DNA of 64,000 nucleotides from Ophiobolus disseminans (lineage: Eukaryota; Ascomycota; Dothideomycetes; Pleosporales; Phaeosphaeriaceae), in contig MU006242.1 of NCBI GenBank assembly GCA_010093685.1, positions 248,001 through 312,000 on the forward strand. The letters are read 5' to 3'. The translations under genes and the position numbers were made by a program. Below the pieces are notes generated by a model that worked only from the letters and a program-made list of their open reading frames with translations, did no database searches and was not told the DNA's origin. Below are positions 1 through 10,994 of the stretch, piece after piece (the stretch's first letter is position 1; each line of letters starts with the position of its first letter).

Positions 1-516
1 CGACTTGTTGCCGTTGGTGAGCGGGGTTAAGGTAGCGCCTGTGTATGTCGTAGGTGGGGAGTGGGCGCTAATTGCAGTTTAGCTATCGTTCTACTTGAGT
101 CAGATGGTGATTGCTCACGTTGCCCAGCGCGAGGACACAGTGGGCTTTGCGCCATTGGGGTAAGAGACTGTGAGCGGGTTGCGGATCATGCTGCCTCCCC
201 AGGCCAGTCCGACCCATCCAAGAGCACTGGGTGCAATGACTTGAAGCACAATATCGTAGGGCTGACCGGCGGGCACGTTGGCTGGAGTGGCTATGCGGAA
301 GACGATGTTTGACGACAGTGTTGCAGCCGCCTTAGTCTCGGAGAATGTGAAGCCCGTCTCTTGGTCGACCACGGCGACAGCGCGTGCTTCCAAAGGCAGG
401 GGCTCTGGCGATGGCCTACTAGCCGCTGAAAATGAATCAGTATCTGCACTGGTCAAAGGGATCGTAGGAAAATTACCAAGCCCGGCCAGTGCCGCAAGAC
501 CATAAACGGTGCGCAT
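1..516 (-). CDS. Secreted cellobiose-dehydrogenase-type cytochrome domain protein (partial, N-terminal part)
   Basis: The 5' part of a gene that runs off the left edge. Exon 1 is 119-516 and an intron is at 68-118 (51 nt, GTGAGC..TTAG); exon 2 continues past base 1. The ATG at 516 is chosen because it starts a hydrophobic signal peptide of about 24 residues (MRTVYGLAALAGLG..), and the only in-frame start further upstream is a GTG. After the signal comes a beta-sandwich segment with GWVGLAWGGSMIRNPLTV, typical of the heme-b cytochrome (AA8/DOMON) domain of cellobiose dehydrogenases; the Met in GGSM matches the position of the heme ligand. The join restores SSRWAT-AHSPPTTYTGATLT, also typical of the family. 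Such domains pass electrons to lytic polysaccharide monooxygenases. Whether a flavin dehydrogenase domain follows cannot be seen here. Confidence 0.72.
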
Positions 517-1957
517 TTTGTTCGTTTGGCACAAAGATTGAGGTTCAGATGACACGATAGCCTAGTAGACGATGATAATAACTCCCTCGAGTTTAAAAGG
601 CTGAGAAAAGGCGAGAAGAAAATGCTCGTGTCACACCAATAGATCTGGAGCGGCGACCTACCGTATTAGTACCACGTCTTCTGCCAAGCGACCGCAAAAC
701 AATATCTTCGTTCCGGGTCAGTCGCAAAGTAGGCGGCGATATACAAGGAAGGTGTGCACGATAGGCCATTCTTAGAACCGCATCCAGGTTCGGCCTTAGA
801 TGCCACGCGTGACTTCATCCCATACAACCCGGGAACGCGGCCGCTGAGGCAAAAGCACACCAACAGGAGCATAGTCTCGACCAAAAGGAAGCCTTTGATT
901 ACGGGAGGCTGCCACGAGCACATGGCCATCGTGATGGATACCATGTCGGTGCGGCGAAAAGGCCATTTCTGGAAGGTAGGAAGTATGGTATAATGGGCAA
1001 TGTGTGTATCCTGAGAGGTCCATGAATTTACCCGTAAAGTGTGTAAAGTGTAGGATAGATGGTACGAATATTTGAGAGGATCATAATAGCCGATAGCTTG
1101 CCACGCGACTGGAAGATACCCACAACAACATGAACTGTAAGAATCCCCGGACTGGCTAGAATGGATGGTGCATGAAGTAGTGGAGATAAATTGAATCGTT
1201 GGCAGGCGAGCTTAGTGCATTGGACTCTACTAGGAACAATATGGAATTGTCGGCGGTCGTTGCAACATGTATTCCTCAATTGCAAATACTGGAAGGCGGA
1301 CTGGTCATGTCGCCTGCGCGGGTACTGTGCGTGTCAGGCTCCGAATCCCATTCCCCACAATTCGGAAATGTGGGGTGCATCTACGGTATGCATGTGGAGC
1401 TTGGTGTGGCTTGTCCTATGTGGCGTCGTGGGGAGAACATCGTGGTGATCCATGAGCATCCAAAACGAAACGCTGACGAGATTGGTCCTTCGTGGAAGCG
1501 GCAGAACACCAGAACGATGGCGCTAGAATCATGAGGCTGTAACTAGATCTTCTGTCCAAAGTACTGGATGCAAAGACAAAACACATAATACCTCAGATGA
1601 GTTCGCGCATGCTACCGCGGTTGAAGTCGTCTGTGTGATGATGTGATATGACTTAGCCAAGGCTAATAAGTGAAAGCCCAGGATCTTTGTCGCACGAACG
1701 CTTCAAATGACGGCCACATGTTCTCTGCCTGCAAGCCTCGAGCTTACGGTATGCGCGGATACGGTTCTTCGGAATAGTCGAGATGGTCGTCGGGCTTCAA
1801 GAGCGATGTCTAATCTTAGGTGGGCCGTAGGTTGCTCGTAATAACGAGACCTTCCCACGCCTTGGCAGAAGGGTGGCATCCCACAATACTTGAGAAGCTC
1901 GCAACGTCCGACTTCGAGCATGCAGCTTTGCTAGCTATGAATTATAGCCGAACTCTG
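517..1957. other. Gene-free interval
   Basis: About 1.4 kb between the cytochrome gene and the 3' end of the next gene. The open frames here are short and show no family signature. The longest on the minus strand (666-944) has one hydrophobic stretch (FLLVETMLLLVCFCL) but no supporting context. I see no RNA gene or repeat. Confidence 0.5.
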
Positions 1958-4030
1958 TTACTCCGAGACATGAAAGTACACGGCGCTCAGCCCAACAGCC
2001 AACGTTGCCACAATCCACTGGCCAATGCCGAAGCCGCTCTCTTGTGCGTGCGTCGCGACAGAATAGCTCAGCGAAACCGCAAAGCTCAACAGAACAATCA
2101 GAAACAGGCAAAGACTGATCATCTTTTTGTTTGGACCCTCAATGATGTGTACACCCCAGCCAAGATTTAAATGGCCCAGACGCTCTTGCTCCCGCATGGT
2201 GAGATTCAGCTTCTTCGGCAATCGATTCAAGAAGAGGTTGCTCGTGGAACCGAGATGACGGTCATGATTCCAGAAGTAGTGCAGGAATGTACGGTGATCG
2301 ATGGGAGGTAATGGTTCCATTGGACAATCATAGTAATGATAGTTACCATTTTTGACATCGGAAACTGGTGGCAAAGACATTGGCTTCTCGTAAATACCGA
2401 CGTGTCCGCTATCATAGACACTAAAGCGGATGAACTGGATGTCGACTGGTTGGTAGAGGAAGGTTAAGCGACGGTCTTTTCTGATCTGGAAATAGCGATC
2501 GTGAATCATCTTGAACAGCTGCGCATCTGTCTCGACCTTGAGGTGCACGCCCTGTTGAGGGTCGAGATTGAGCTCGCCAAGGGATATCTTCAAAGTACCC
2601 GTATTCACGCATAATTCGAGGTATCGACGACGCCATCCATCTTGACGAGCAAACTTTGGTGTAGCTGCCGTCTGCTGAGAATAGTCACTGCGTAGCGAAT
2701 TTGAGGCAGACTGTCCAGGGGTATGAGCCGAAGAATTGGCCGGAACGCTCGATTGGTCAACTCTGCCAATGGACACGGTGGAAGGATGACGACTTCCCAA
2801 TGGCGGATTCTCGTTCGAGGTATGCGATATATCGGAGGCCAGTGAGTGCAATGTCTTCTCCCACACCCGCAGTGAACTTGAGCTTTTCGCTTGATAGTCA
2901 CCAAAAAGACTGTCGCCACACACCTGGCATCAGCAAGTTAGCCACTCGACAAGATCTGTCATCACAAAAGCGCGACAAAGCTTACACATTGCCAATGGAT
3001 TCGAGAGTGATTTGGCCGGGGTTTTTGGAATCTGTCGAGGTTTGCACAAGAATATGCGGCTGAGTACAATATCAACCCTGCATACAAAAGGTAGGAGCCG
3101 AAGTGGGCCAAACGCTTCCATAAATTGCTGACGGTTGGTTTCCGAAGGGCCTGATTCGGGCTTTGCTCTGCTAATGGGGTATTGGACATCTCGGTAGAGA
3201 CTGTGAAACTTGTCCAGGTCATCGTCAACTCGCGTGCAGTAATGATCATTCCGAGGTCTCGTTCATCAAGCTCGAACGCCGACTCATCGTTGAGATCAAT
3301 TACGATATCGCAGGGATGTCTCTGGGGTTTGTCAGCTGGAACGTACCTCAGCCAAGTGGTGAAAAATGAGCACTGACCGCAGATGCTTGATCGCCTCCTC
3401 CACTTGTGGGCAGTGCGCGCGAATAGGCTGCCCTCAGCACATCTGATGGATTGGAGCAAGTACAGGTATTCTGCAAAACTGTTTCGCTCTTGCTAACAGC
3501 AAGCATCACACCTGCACGCACCGGACGCCAGCGGAGCCAACTATGGATGGATGTTGTAACAGAGCCTTCGGCATGCAGTGCTACCTCAAAGCTGCGAAGA
3601 GCTTTGATGTTACCATCTTCCAATTTTCCAAAGCAATTTGAGCATCGAAGCGCAGTATGCGTGTTAATATCATCGGCGAAGCTTGCATCATGACACACGA
3701 TAGTCATCAGACCGTAGTCGTTCCAAACGATATTGAAGGTTCTTCTGGGATTATAGCCATCATCAAACGGGTCAGGCACATGTTCTCCATGCCATGCATT
3801 GTATCCCGTGATGTCTGTTGCGATTAGCGTTGAGGCTCAATTCCAGTAACGGATCACGAGAGCTTACATATTTTTTTCATATCAAGATGTTGGGATGTGG
3901 GGTCCCACCACTTGGGCCATATAGTGGTTTCATAGTTAGGATACCGTAATTCATTCACAAGATACTCATGTCCAGATGTGAATTGTGTGGCTTCCCGCTG
4001 ACGATAACTAATCAGTGGCTCCGGATTCAT
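1958..4030 (-). CDS. Fungal orphan membrane protein with three predicted transmembrane segments
   Basis: Four exons: 3868-4030, 3378-3814, 2986-3321 and 1958-2923. The introns (53, 56 and 62 nt) are all GT..AG and frame-consistent, giving 633 residues. The N-terminal two thirds look soluble and have a Trp-rich start (TTIWPKWWDPTSQ). Exon 3 has one hydrophobic segment (FGSYLLYAGLILYSAAYS). The C-terminus has two more (ISLCLFLIVLLSFAVSLSY and WIVATLAVGLSAVYF) after the motif LGWGVHIIEGPNKK. The FLYQP..RFSVYDSG region followed by a GWG(I/V)HIIEGPN membrane tail resembles an uncharacterised family I have seen in Pleosporales. Function is unknown. The stop lies 2 bp before the end of the last exon's hydrophobic tail (FHVSE). 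Confidence 0.72.
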
Positions 4031-4185
4031 GCCGCTTCGAGTGCTGCTATATCTTCGCTATCTTAATGTTGGTGTAGGTCAAAGAAGAGACTGATGTTTA
4101 GGCATCGTCTCCAAGGCTGGATCACTGAAGCTGAGCCTACAGATTGTGGCGTTCTTGGCAAACGCATCCAATCAGCGCGGGGTTT

Positions 4186-5738
4186 TTATTTCCCCCCTTG
4201 TGTCAGCTTCTGCGCTCGCTGTGCAGCCCAGCACACTGATCTCATGAATCCAACCTTTGCCCTCTCCAAGTCCCGAGATCTAGCAAACAAGGCCATGGAT
4301 CCGACTATCGCAACGAGCGCAAAACCAACGACTCCATTAAGTATTCTTGCTTGCCGATGTGCAGCCTCTTGAACCTCGGAGTATCTCATGTTACTGAACG
4401 TCACTCGCGAGTACTGCGTGGCCCACCCCGCACTGGGCAAATAGATGTACAGTTTCTCCTCGACCCATTTGCGCAGTAAGTAAAGTGGCTTTTTGACATC
4501 GGATGCCATTTCACGATAGTTTCCTAATGCAAGGTCGTTGATTGTCTGGGCATCCGGAGTACGCTGTTCCGAATACTCACTCAGCGCCTTTGCTTGGTCG
4601 TTCGGATGTTGGTCGAGAAATTCGAAAAGAACGCGTACGTCTTCCAGCCCTGCATTCATTCCTTGGCCGTAGAAGGGAACCATAGCATGGGCGGCGTCTC
4701 CAATGATGACACCCGTTGATCCAAAGTGGTACGGCGAACATTTGATCGAGATCAGCGGCAGGTGGTCATGCTCCTTGAATTGCTTGCGGAGATCAGATTC
4801 GGTAATGAGATCTGGAACCACACCGGGAAACTTCTCGTCGAAATATTCAACCACTTTCCCGGAAGCATCTAGCTGCTCGAAGCCGGACCGAGTCAAGAAA
4901 AGAGTTGATGTGAAAGTTTTGTCCAGGTTGGGGAGCGCAATGAACATTGAATCATCTTGTGGCCAGATGTGCAAGTAGTTCGGAGGCAGCCGGAAGTCCC
5001 CATTTGTTGCCTGTGGCACAAGAAATTGACACCACAGCTTGTCAATGTATTCTTGCTGATATGACATTGGCACAAATTTCATAAGATGATACCGCACGGC
5101 CGAGTGGGCTCCATCCGCGCCGATCAGAAGGTCAAAAGACACTTCAATGTCGTCGCTCTTCGCAGGATCCGTCTTCGTGCGATTCTCAAACCAGGCGAGC
5201 TTTTTCTGGAAGTCTACGCTGACCAACTTGCGGTTGAAGAAGAACTTGACATTAGGCATCGTGTTTAGGTAATCCAGGAGAGTCTTGTTGAGCCCAGTCC
5301 GGTCCATCGCCCGTAGATTCTGTTTGTTTTTAGTGGATATTTAGTTGGGAGGAAGAGCAGTACTGACTCTGCCTCGAGCATCGTATGCCTGCGCCTGACG
5401 CACATACTGCCCTTGCTTCCTGATGTGAATCATACGGCCATGCATGGGAAACGTTTCGGCAAGCACTGTGTCTGCAAGATCAGACAACCCTGTTTGACGA
5501 AGAGCATTGATACCCCGCTCAGATAGGGCCAGATTGATCGACTGAGACAAGTTTGATATGACCTCAGGATTTCTTAAATCTATTGCACATTAGTCAGGCC
5601 ATGACTCGATTTGTGTGTCAGATGGTACTTGCCTGATCTCAGTTCGTGAATCTCGACCTCATTCCCACGGACTGCTGCATAAAGCGCAGCCAGAGAACCC
5701 ACAGGGCCAGCCCCAATGACTAAAACCTTTTGTGGCAT
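4186..5738 (-). CDS. bna4: Kynurenine 3-monooxygenase
   Basis: FAD- and NADPH-dependent hydroxylation of L-kynurenine to 3-hydroxykynurenine in the de novo NAD pathway, on the mitochondrial outer membrane. Exons are 5633-5738, 5368-5579 and 4186-5319, giving 483 residues, normal for the family. Visible features are the N-terminal dinucleotide fold GAGPVGSLAALYAA, the substrate-region motif QSINLALSERGINAL, the DG motif IGADGAHSAVR, the GD motif GVIIGDAAHAMVPFYGQGMN, and a C-terminal membrane anchor (VVGFALVAIVGSMALFA). Intron 1 (5580-5632) begins with GCAAGT and ends in TAG. It is therefore a GC..AG intron, and it is the only join that links ELRS to DLRNPEV in frame. Intron 2 (5320-5367) is standard. 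The gene is divergent from the methionine aminopeptidase gene. Confidence 0.95.
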
Positions 5739-6226
5739 AGTGAAGGGTCGTCAGATGTGTGTAACGAGCTTTGCTCTAAAATTTCGTACTAAGAAGACAA
5801 ACGGGCAGGTGAGTAAATGTAAACTTTACAGGTCGCGAAACAGGCTTTTATACAAGTAGAGAATCGTAAAAAGTACTTGTCGAGAGATCAGTAATATGTA
5901 CATAAATAGAGTGAAGAAAAAAATGACAGTCAGATAAGACGCATGATGCGTCGCGGGTCCAAACGGGAAAGTGCATGACAGCTCGAGCTAGCAACTTAGT
6001 AAGCAGGCGATCGCCGCCTACACTGTTTGGGCCTGGGCCTTGGGCCGATTCCGACCTGAATCTTCGGCGTTGCGACGAACGAAGCCTATCAACAAATTTA
6101 TTGCGCGGAGCTCGGCATACTACGTGGCTGGATTTTAGAGGAGCCATATAAGGCTATAACCACGGAAAACACCAGATAAACATTTCCGCGTTCCACCTCC
6201 TCCATAATTCACAATCTGCGTCCAAC
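5739..6226. other. Shared divergent promoter region of KMO and MAP1
   Basis: 488 bp between two divergent start codons. It must hold both promoters. I see a TATA-like element on the MAP1 side and no gene; the open frame at 5848-6147 (minus) has no family signature. Confidence 0.5.
6147..6152 (+). promoter_or_regulatory. Possible TATA element of MAP1
   Basis: TATAAG, 75 bp upstream of the MAP1 start codon. The spacing is plausible for a fungal core promoter, but there is no other support. Confidence 0.25.
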
Positions 6227-7580
6227 ATGGCCGGAGACGCCCCACGACAGTGCTCAAGCGTAGACTGCGAGAATGAAGCAGGCGCACTGCAATGTCCAAA
6301 CTGCCAGAAGCTAGACAAAGAGAGCTACTTTTGCTCTCAGGATTGCTTCAAGCGCAACTGGGTACTTAGTAAGAGCATATGAGGACAGCAGGCAAAAGTG
6401 GTTAATCAGTCTTAGGCCGAGCATAAGAAGACACACAAGTCACAGAACGGTATACTTCAGAATGTCTTCACTCCTAAAGTAGTTTCTTACCCGGACCCAG
6501 CGACGGGCCACTTCAACCCATTCCCCACATTTCCGTACACTGGAGCCTTGAGACCCGTGTACCCACTGTCGCCGCGACGAGAAGTACCGAAGAAGATAAA
6601 GCTCCCAGACTACTCGAAGGATGGCATACCACGCTCAGAGCAGGTCTTTGTCAACAGGAACAAGATTGCAATCTTGACCAAGGAGGAGCAAGAAGGCATG
6701 CGCAAGGTGTGCCGGTTGGCGCGAGAGGTGCTGGACATCGCAGCGCGAAAAGCAAAACCTGGCGTCACGACGGACTACATTGATGAGGTCGTCCACAAGG
6801 CCTGCATGGAGCGCAATGTGAGTGTGCAGGGTATGTAGACAGTACTGGCAGCTAACACCGTGTAGTCGTACCCTTCACCCCTCAATTACTGCCATTTCCC
6901 CAAGTCAGTCTGTACATCGGTAAACGAGGTCATCTGCCATGGCATCCCGGACCAGCGCGTTCTGCAAGATGGCGACATCCTGAACATCGACGTAACTCTC
7001 TACCACGGTGGCTTCCACGGCGATCTGAACGAGACATACTACATTGGCGACAAGGCGCTGGCAAATCCAGATGCAGTGCGTGTAACAGAGACATCAAGAG
7101 AATGTCTGGAACAGGCCATCGATATCGTTAAGCCCGGCACGCTCTTCCGCGAGTACGGTAACGTTATCGAGAAGCATGCAAAGAGCAAGAAGTGCAGTGT
7201 CATCAGGACATACTGCGGGCACGGCATCAACCAACTGTTCCATTGCGCGCCAAATGTCCCTCATTATGCCAAGAACAAGGCGATCGGGCAAGCGAAGCCG
7301 GGAATGTGCTTTACGATCGAGCCCATGATCAGCGTTGGTACATACAGGGACAAGACCTGGCCGGATGACTGGACAAGTGTTACTCAAGATGGTTCATTGA
7401 CTGCGCAGTTTGGTATGTATGATCACGGTGTATCTTTTGCACAGTAGCTGACTTGACCCAGAACACACGCTCCTCGTTACAGAGGATGGAGTCGAGGTGC
7501 TTACTGCAAGGCTACCAGACTCGCCAGGCGGCCCTGTGCCAATACCGACACCAGCGAATGGAGAGGCAGCAGCAGCGTAA
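6227..7580 (+). CDS. MAP1: Methionine aminopeptidase type 1 with N-terminal zinc finger
   Basis: Cytosolic, ribosome-associated enzyme that removes the initiator Met. Exons are 6227-6361, 6416-6817, 6866-7412 and 7462-7580; introns are 54, 48 and 49 nt; product 400 residues. Residues about 9-44 hold the C6H2/MYND-like finger of eukaryotic type 1 enzymes (CSSVDCENEAGALQCPNC..CSQDCF). The pita-bread catalytic domain follows: YPSPLNYCHFPKSVCTSVNE, the metal Asp pair in NIDVTLYHGGFHGDLNET, metal His in CGHGI, metal Glu in CFTIEPMI and in QFEHTLLVTEDG. The last Glu codon is split by intron 3. The ATG is the first in frame and starts a typical MAGD.. terminus. Confidence 0.95.
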
Positions 7581-8426
7581 GAGCTGTAATGAAGATGAAC
7601 GACTCTTTTGCGGACATCCATGAGGGAAATTCTTAGCGGTATTTAGTCTCATCTGTTGGAAAGAGCCAGTATCCATGCTGTTCAGAACTATGCACGATCA
7701 CTTGGGAGGTGTTCTGTGCTACACATTGAGATTGATGGTTGCTTATCATTGTCACATGTCAGACTGCCAAACCAGATGCATGTTCCCCATTTATCACGAG
7801 ACCACTGTCCAATTGCACTAGATTCGTTCATGTTCAACGACAGTATGGAAGTGTTCGAGCACAGAACCCGCACTTGAGCTAGCCCTGTGATTGAAAATTT
7901 GCGTGCAACGTGCGGAAAGATGCTGTACAGACAATAAAGCCGGCGCTCACTGAATATCAAAGACGCTGGAACGCCTCTCGACATCTGTGACATTTGCCAT
8001 GCGGCAACCGACTTCGGAGTTTACTCGTCCGCTAGACGCACAGCGCCGTTAGCGAGGGCGCCCTGACCATGCCCGCCGGCCAGGGAAGGAGCTCTCGTCC
8101 CTCCGCCTCAACGTCATTCAAACAATTCGCAGCCTGCCCTCTTGCACCCTGCCCATCTCTCACACCAACACGCCTCGCTACAACTCGTTACATCCGAACT
8201 CGAGTGCTGCTACTGCCACGTGCTACGTCATTAGCAAGCCCCGCCGCACACGAGCTAGCTTTCCGCGTCTAGCCCAACCAACAGCTTGCAAACACACGAC
8301 CGCATCTGAGTCTCAACAACACACCCCGCTTTCGTTCGCGCGCGCTGAAGCACTTACTGGTCGTACCACCAGTTCATTTCGAAGGCCTCACACATCCTCC
8401 ATACGTCTTCAGACACACATCCCACA
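7581..8426. other. Intergenic region
   Basis: 3' flank of MAP1 and promoter/5' leader of ERV14. The last 350 bp before the ERV14 start are pyrimidine-rich and C-rich, as in many fungal leaders. No coding frame here is convincing. Confidence 0.5.
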
Positions 8427-9055
8427 ATGACGGGCGAAGCATGGTTGTACCTTCTGGCGGTGTTGATAAACGCCGTCAACCTCTTCCTCCAGGTCTTCTT
8501 CACGATTATGTACAGCGATTTAGAATGGTGAGTCTCCGCTTTTCAGAACTATCCAACGGCACATTACTGCGCTCTGGGCAACCAGCCGCACGAGCACATG
8601 CTAATTTTGCGATAGTGATTACATCAACCCAATCGACCTTTGCAACCGCCTCAACACCTACATCATTCCCGAAGCTGCCGTCCACGGATTCCTGACTATC
8701 CTTTTCCTGATCAACGGATACTGGATCGCGCTGATCCTGAACTTGCCTCTGTTGGCGTGGAACGCAAAGAAGTACTCTCAGAACCGAAGTGCGGACATTT
8801 TTATGCAAGAGTGCTGACTTTGGCAGGATCTTTGAGAACCAGCACCTCCTAGACGCGACTGAGATCTTCAGGAAGCTTAACGTGCACAAGAAGGTAAGCA
8901 CCCACTGACCTCTAGACGCGCAGAGCGATCGTGCACTAGCAGTATACTGATAAGTCGGCCAGGAATCGTTCATCAAGCTGGGTTTCCATCTGCTCATGTT
9001 CTTCTTCTACCTATACAGCATGATCGTTGCCCTCATTCGCGATGAATCTCACTAG
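8427..9055 (+). CDS. ERV14: Cornichon-family ER cargo receptor
   Basis: COPII cargo receptor that helps transmembrane proteins leave the ER. Exons are 8427-8527, 8616-8771, 8827-8893 and 8963-9055, giving 138 residues, the usual length. Three or four hydrophobic segments are visible (WLYLLAVLINAVNLFLQVFF, GFLTILFLINGYWIALILNL, LGFHLLMFFFYLYSMIVALI). The conserved loop DYINPIDLCNRLN and the IFRKLNVHKKESFIKL stretch before the last segment are diagnostic. All introns are GT..AG and each join restores the conserved sequence. The start codon directly precedes TGEAWLYLL, the standard N-terminus. Confidence 0.96.
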
Positions 9056-9641
9056 ATGTGGCTTGGTATCATAATGATCTGCTGCTACCCAGCGGCATTA
9101 CCGCTACCGAGAGTGAGACTTGAATATCATGTGCTCCGTCGGTGGGAGCATGGGTTATTGGAAGAGAGGTGGACAGTCTGAAAAGGCAGAGCTACGCGCA
9201 CACGCACTTAATGATGGACAGGATAGAACAGGCGGGTCTGTAGGACAGGATATGACGGAATGTACAAGGGCTGTGGTTGGTGGCGAGCTGGAATACCAAT
9301 ATCTGCGACGAGAGAACGTCTATTTCTACGTTCTGAGGATTGATAGCGTAATAATGCATGCAGGTCCTAACACAAGATGTTTATGCGCCCCACCAATTAA
9401 TTTCCAAGTACGCTGAACACTTGCACAGTGAAGTCTCGTGCTCCCATATCAATGCATAGAGGGTGAGAGACATGAATCCAGGGTTCCGCGATTGCTTGGC
9501 GCTTAGTCACCTACGTTTTCTGGCGATCGGGTTCACCATGCGCTGTAACTTTACGCCTGTACAACTGACGACAACAGTCGCGCTTCCCCCGCTTTCTTTG
9601 CCCGTGAACACATTTCTGCGCACGGTCGCAAATCCCCGAGC
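9056..9641. other. Intergenic region
   Basis: 3' flank of ERV14 and promoter of PRP17. The open frame at 9120-9416 (plus) has no recognisable family and lies where the ERV14 3' UTR should be. Confidence 0.5.
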
Positions 9642-10994
9642 ATGAGCGGCAAAGTACCCACGGGTTTCGCGACCGAGACATACATCAGCGACCACACCTT
9701 CCGGCAAGGGCACCGAGCCATCGAGGGCGGCAACACGAAAAAAAGGAAGCGGGAGGGCAAGGGCGACACCAGCGTCGTCTCCGGAGCTGGAGCCTACAAG
9801 GGGCCTTGGGCGCGATATGAGGAGGAAAGGCCCGATGCCTTGTCAGACGACGAGTACGGAAGCGACGAAGAGGTGGAAATAGTGTACGAGGAGGATGAGA
9901 TTGAAGACAATCCTGCGCCCGCACCAAACCAGCTGGCGGGAACAGACTACCGCGACACGGAGAGAGAAGGAGAGACAAGCGAATTTGTGGGCAGCCAGCA
10001 GTACGACTACCAGGGACGGACATACATGCATGTGCCCAACGACCTGGACATCAAGTTGATTGGCGACTACGAGCCGCAAAACTTCATCCCAAAGAAGCTT
10101 GTCAAGGAATGGAAATACCACACAAAGGCCATCACTCAGGTTCGCTTTATACCCGACAGCGGCCATCTCCTCCTCACTGCATCGGCCGATAGCAAGATCG
10201 CGCTCTGGGACACGTTCCACGACCGAGAGCTTCTACGAACATTCTCTGGGCACACCAAGTCCGTCAACGACATTGACTTCAACCCCAGCGGCACACAATT
10301 CGTATCCGCGAGTTACGATCGCTACATGAAGCTGTGGGACACAGAGACTGGCAAATGCTTGAACAAGTTCACTTCAGGCAAGACACCACACGTCATCAGA
10401 ATCAACCCATCGAAGCCTACCGAGTTCCTCGCAGGTATGAGCGATAAGAAGATCCTGCAGTACGACACAAGAAGTGGGGAAATGGTGCAGGAATACGACC
10501 ATCACTTGGGCCCTGTCAACACAATCACCTTCTGCGACGAGGACCGCCGTTTCATCACCACCTCTGACGACAAGTCCCTCCGCGCATGGGAGTACGGCAT
10601 CCCAGTGCCTATCAAGTTCATTGCCGAGCCCTACATGTTCTCCATGGTCCGCTCTTCATCTCATCCCTCAGGCAAATACGTTGCGTTCCAGGGCTCTGAC
10701 AACCAAATCACCGTCTACTCCTCCACCGACCGATTCCGACAGAACCGCAAGAAGAGCTACAGAGGGCACAATGTGGCTGGGTACAATCCTGACGTTGCGA
10801 TTTCGCCCGACGGTCAGTTCATCAGCTCAGGAGATAGCGGAGGATACGTGTGCTTCTGGGACTGGAAGACTTGCAAGATGTGGCACAAGATCCAAGCAAG
10901 TGACGCGCCGGTTCTGGCGGTGCAGTGGCACCCACGGGAGACGAGCAAGCTGGTTACCGGTGACTTGAACGGGAAGCTGTGCTACTGGGACTAG
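9642..10994 (+). CDS. PRP17: Pre-mRNA splicing factor Prp17/Cdc40 (WD40 repeat)
   Basis: Second-step splicing factor of the spliceosome, nuclear. One uninterrupted exon of 450 residues, close to yeast Prp17 but shorter than animal CDC40. The N-terminal 130 residues are charged, with a basic patch (KKRKREGKG) and an acidic stretch (EEVEIVYEEDEIED). The C-terminal part is a seven-bladed WD40 propeller in which the family-specific phrases LLLTASADSKIALWD, SASYDRYMKLWDTETGKC, AGMSDKKILQYDTRSGE and TTSDDKSLRAWEYGIPV occur in order. An in-frame TAA at 9546-9548 precedes the chosen ATG, so a longer N-terminus would need an unseen upstream exon. Confidence 0.93.
   Translation: MSGKVPTGFATETYISDHTFRQGHRAIEGGNTKKRKREGKGDTSVVSGAGAYKGPWARYEEERPDALSDDEYGSDEEVEIVYEEDEIEDNPAPAPNQLAGTDYRDTEREGETSEFVGSQQYDYQGRTYMHVPNDLDIKLIGDYEPQNFIPKKLVKEWKYHTKAITQVRFIPDSGHLLLTASADSKIALWDTFHDRELLRTFSGHTKSVNDIDFNPSGTQFVSASYDRYMKLWDTETGKCLNKFTSGKTPHVIRINPSKPTEFLAGMSDKKILQYDTRSGEMVQEYDHHLGPVNTITFCDEDRRFITTSDDKSLRAWEYGIPVPIKFIAEPYMFSMVRSSSHPSGKYVAFQGSDNQITVYSSTDRFRQNRKKSYRGHNVAGYNPDVAISPDGQFISSGDSGGYVCFWDWKTCKMWHKIQASDAPVLAVQWHPRETSKLVTGDLNGKLCYWD

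Noticed and set aside
666..944. 92-codon minus-strand frame with one hydrophobic stretch
   Set aside because: Hydrophobic run begins too far from the start for a signal peptide and the remainder looks random.
1820..2170. 116-codon plus-strand frame
   Set aside because: Antisense to the C-terminal exon of the membrane orphan.
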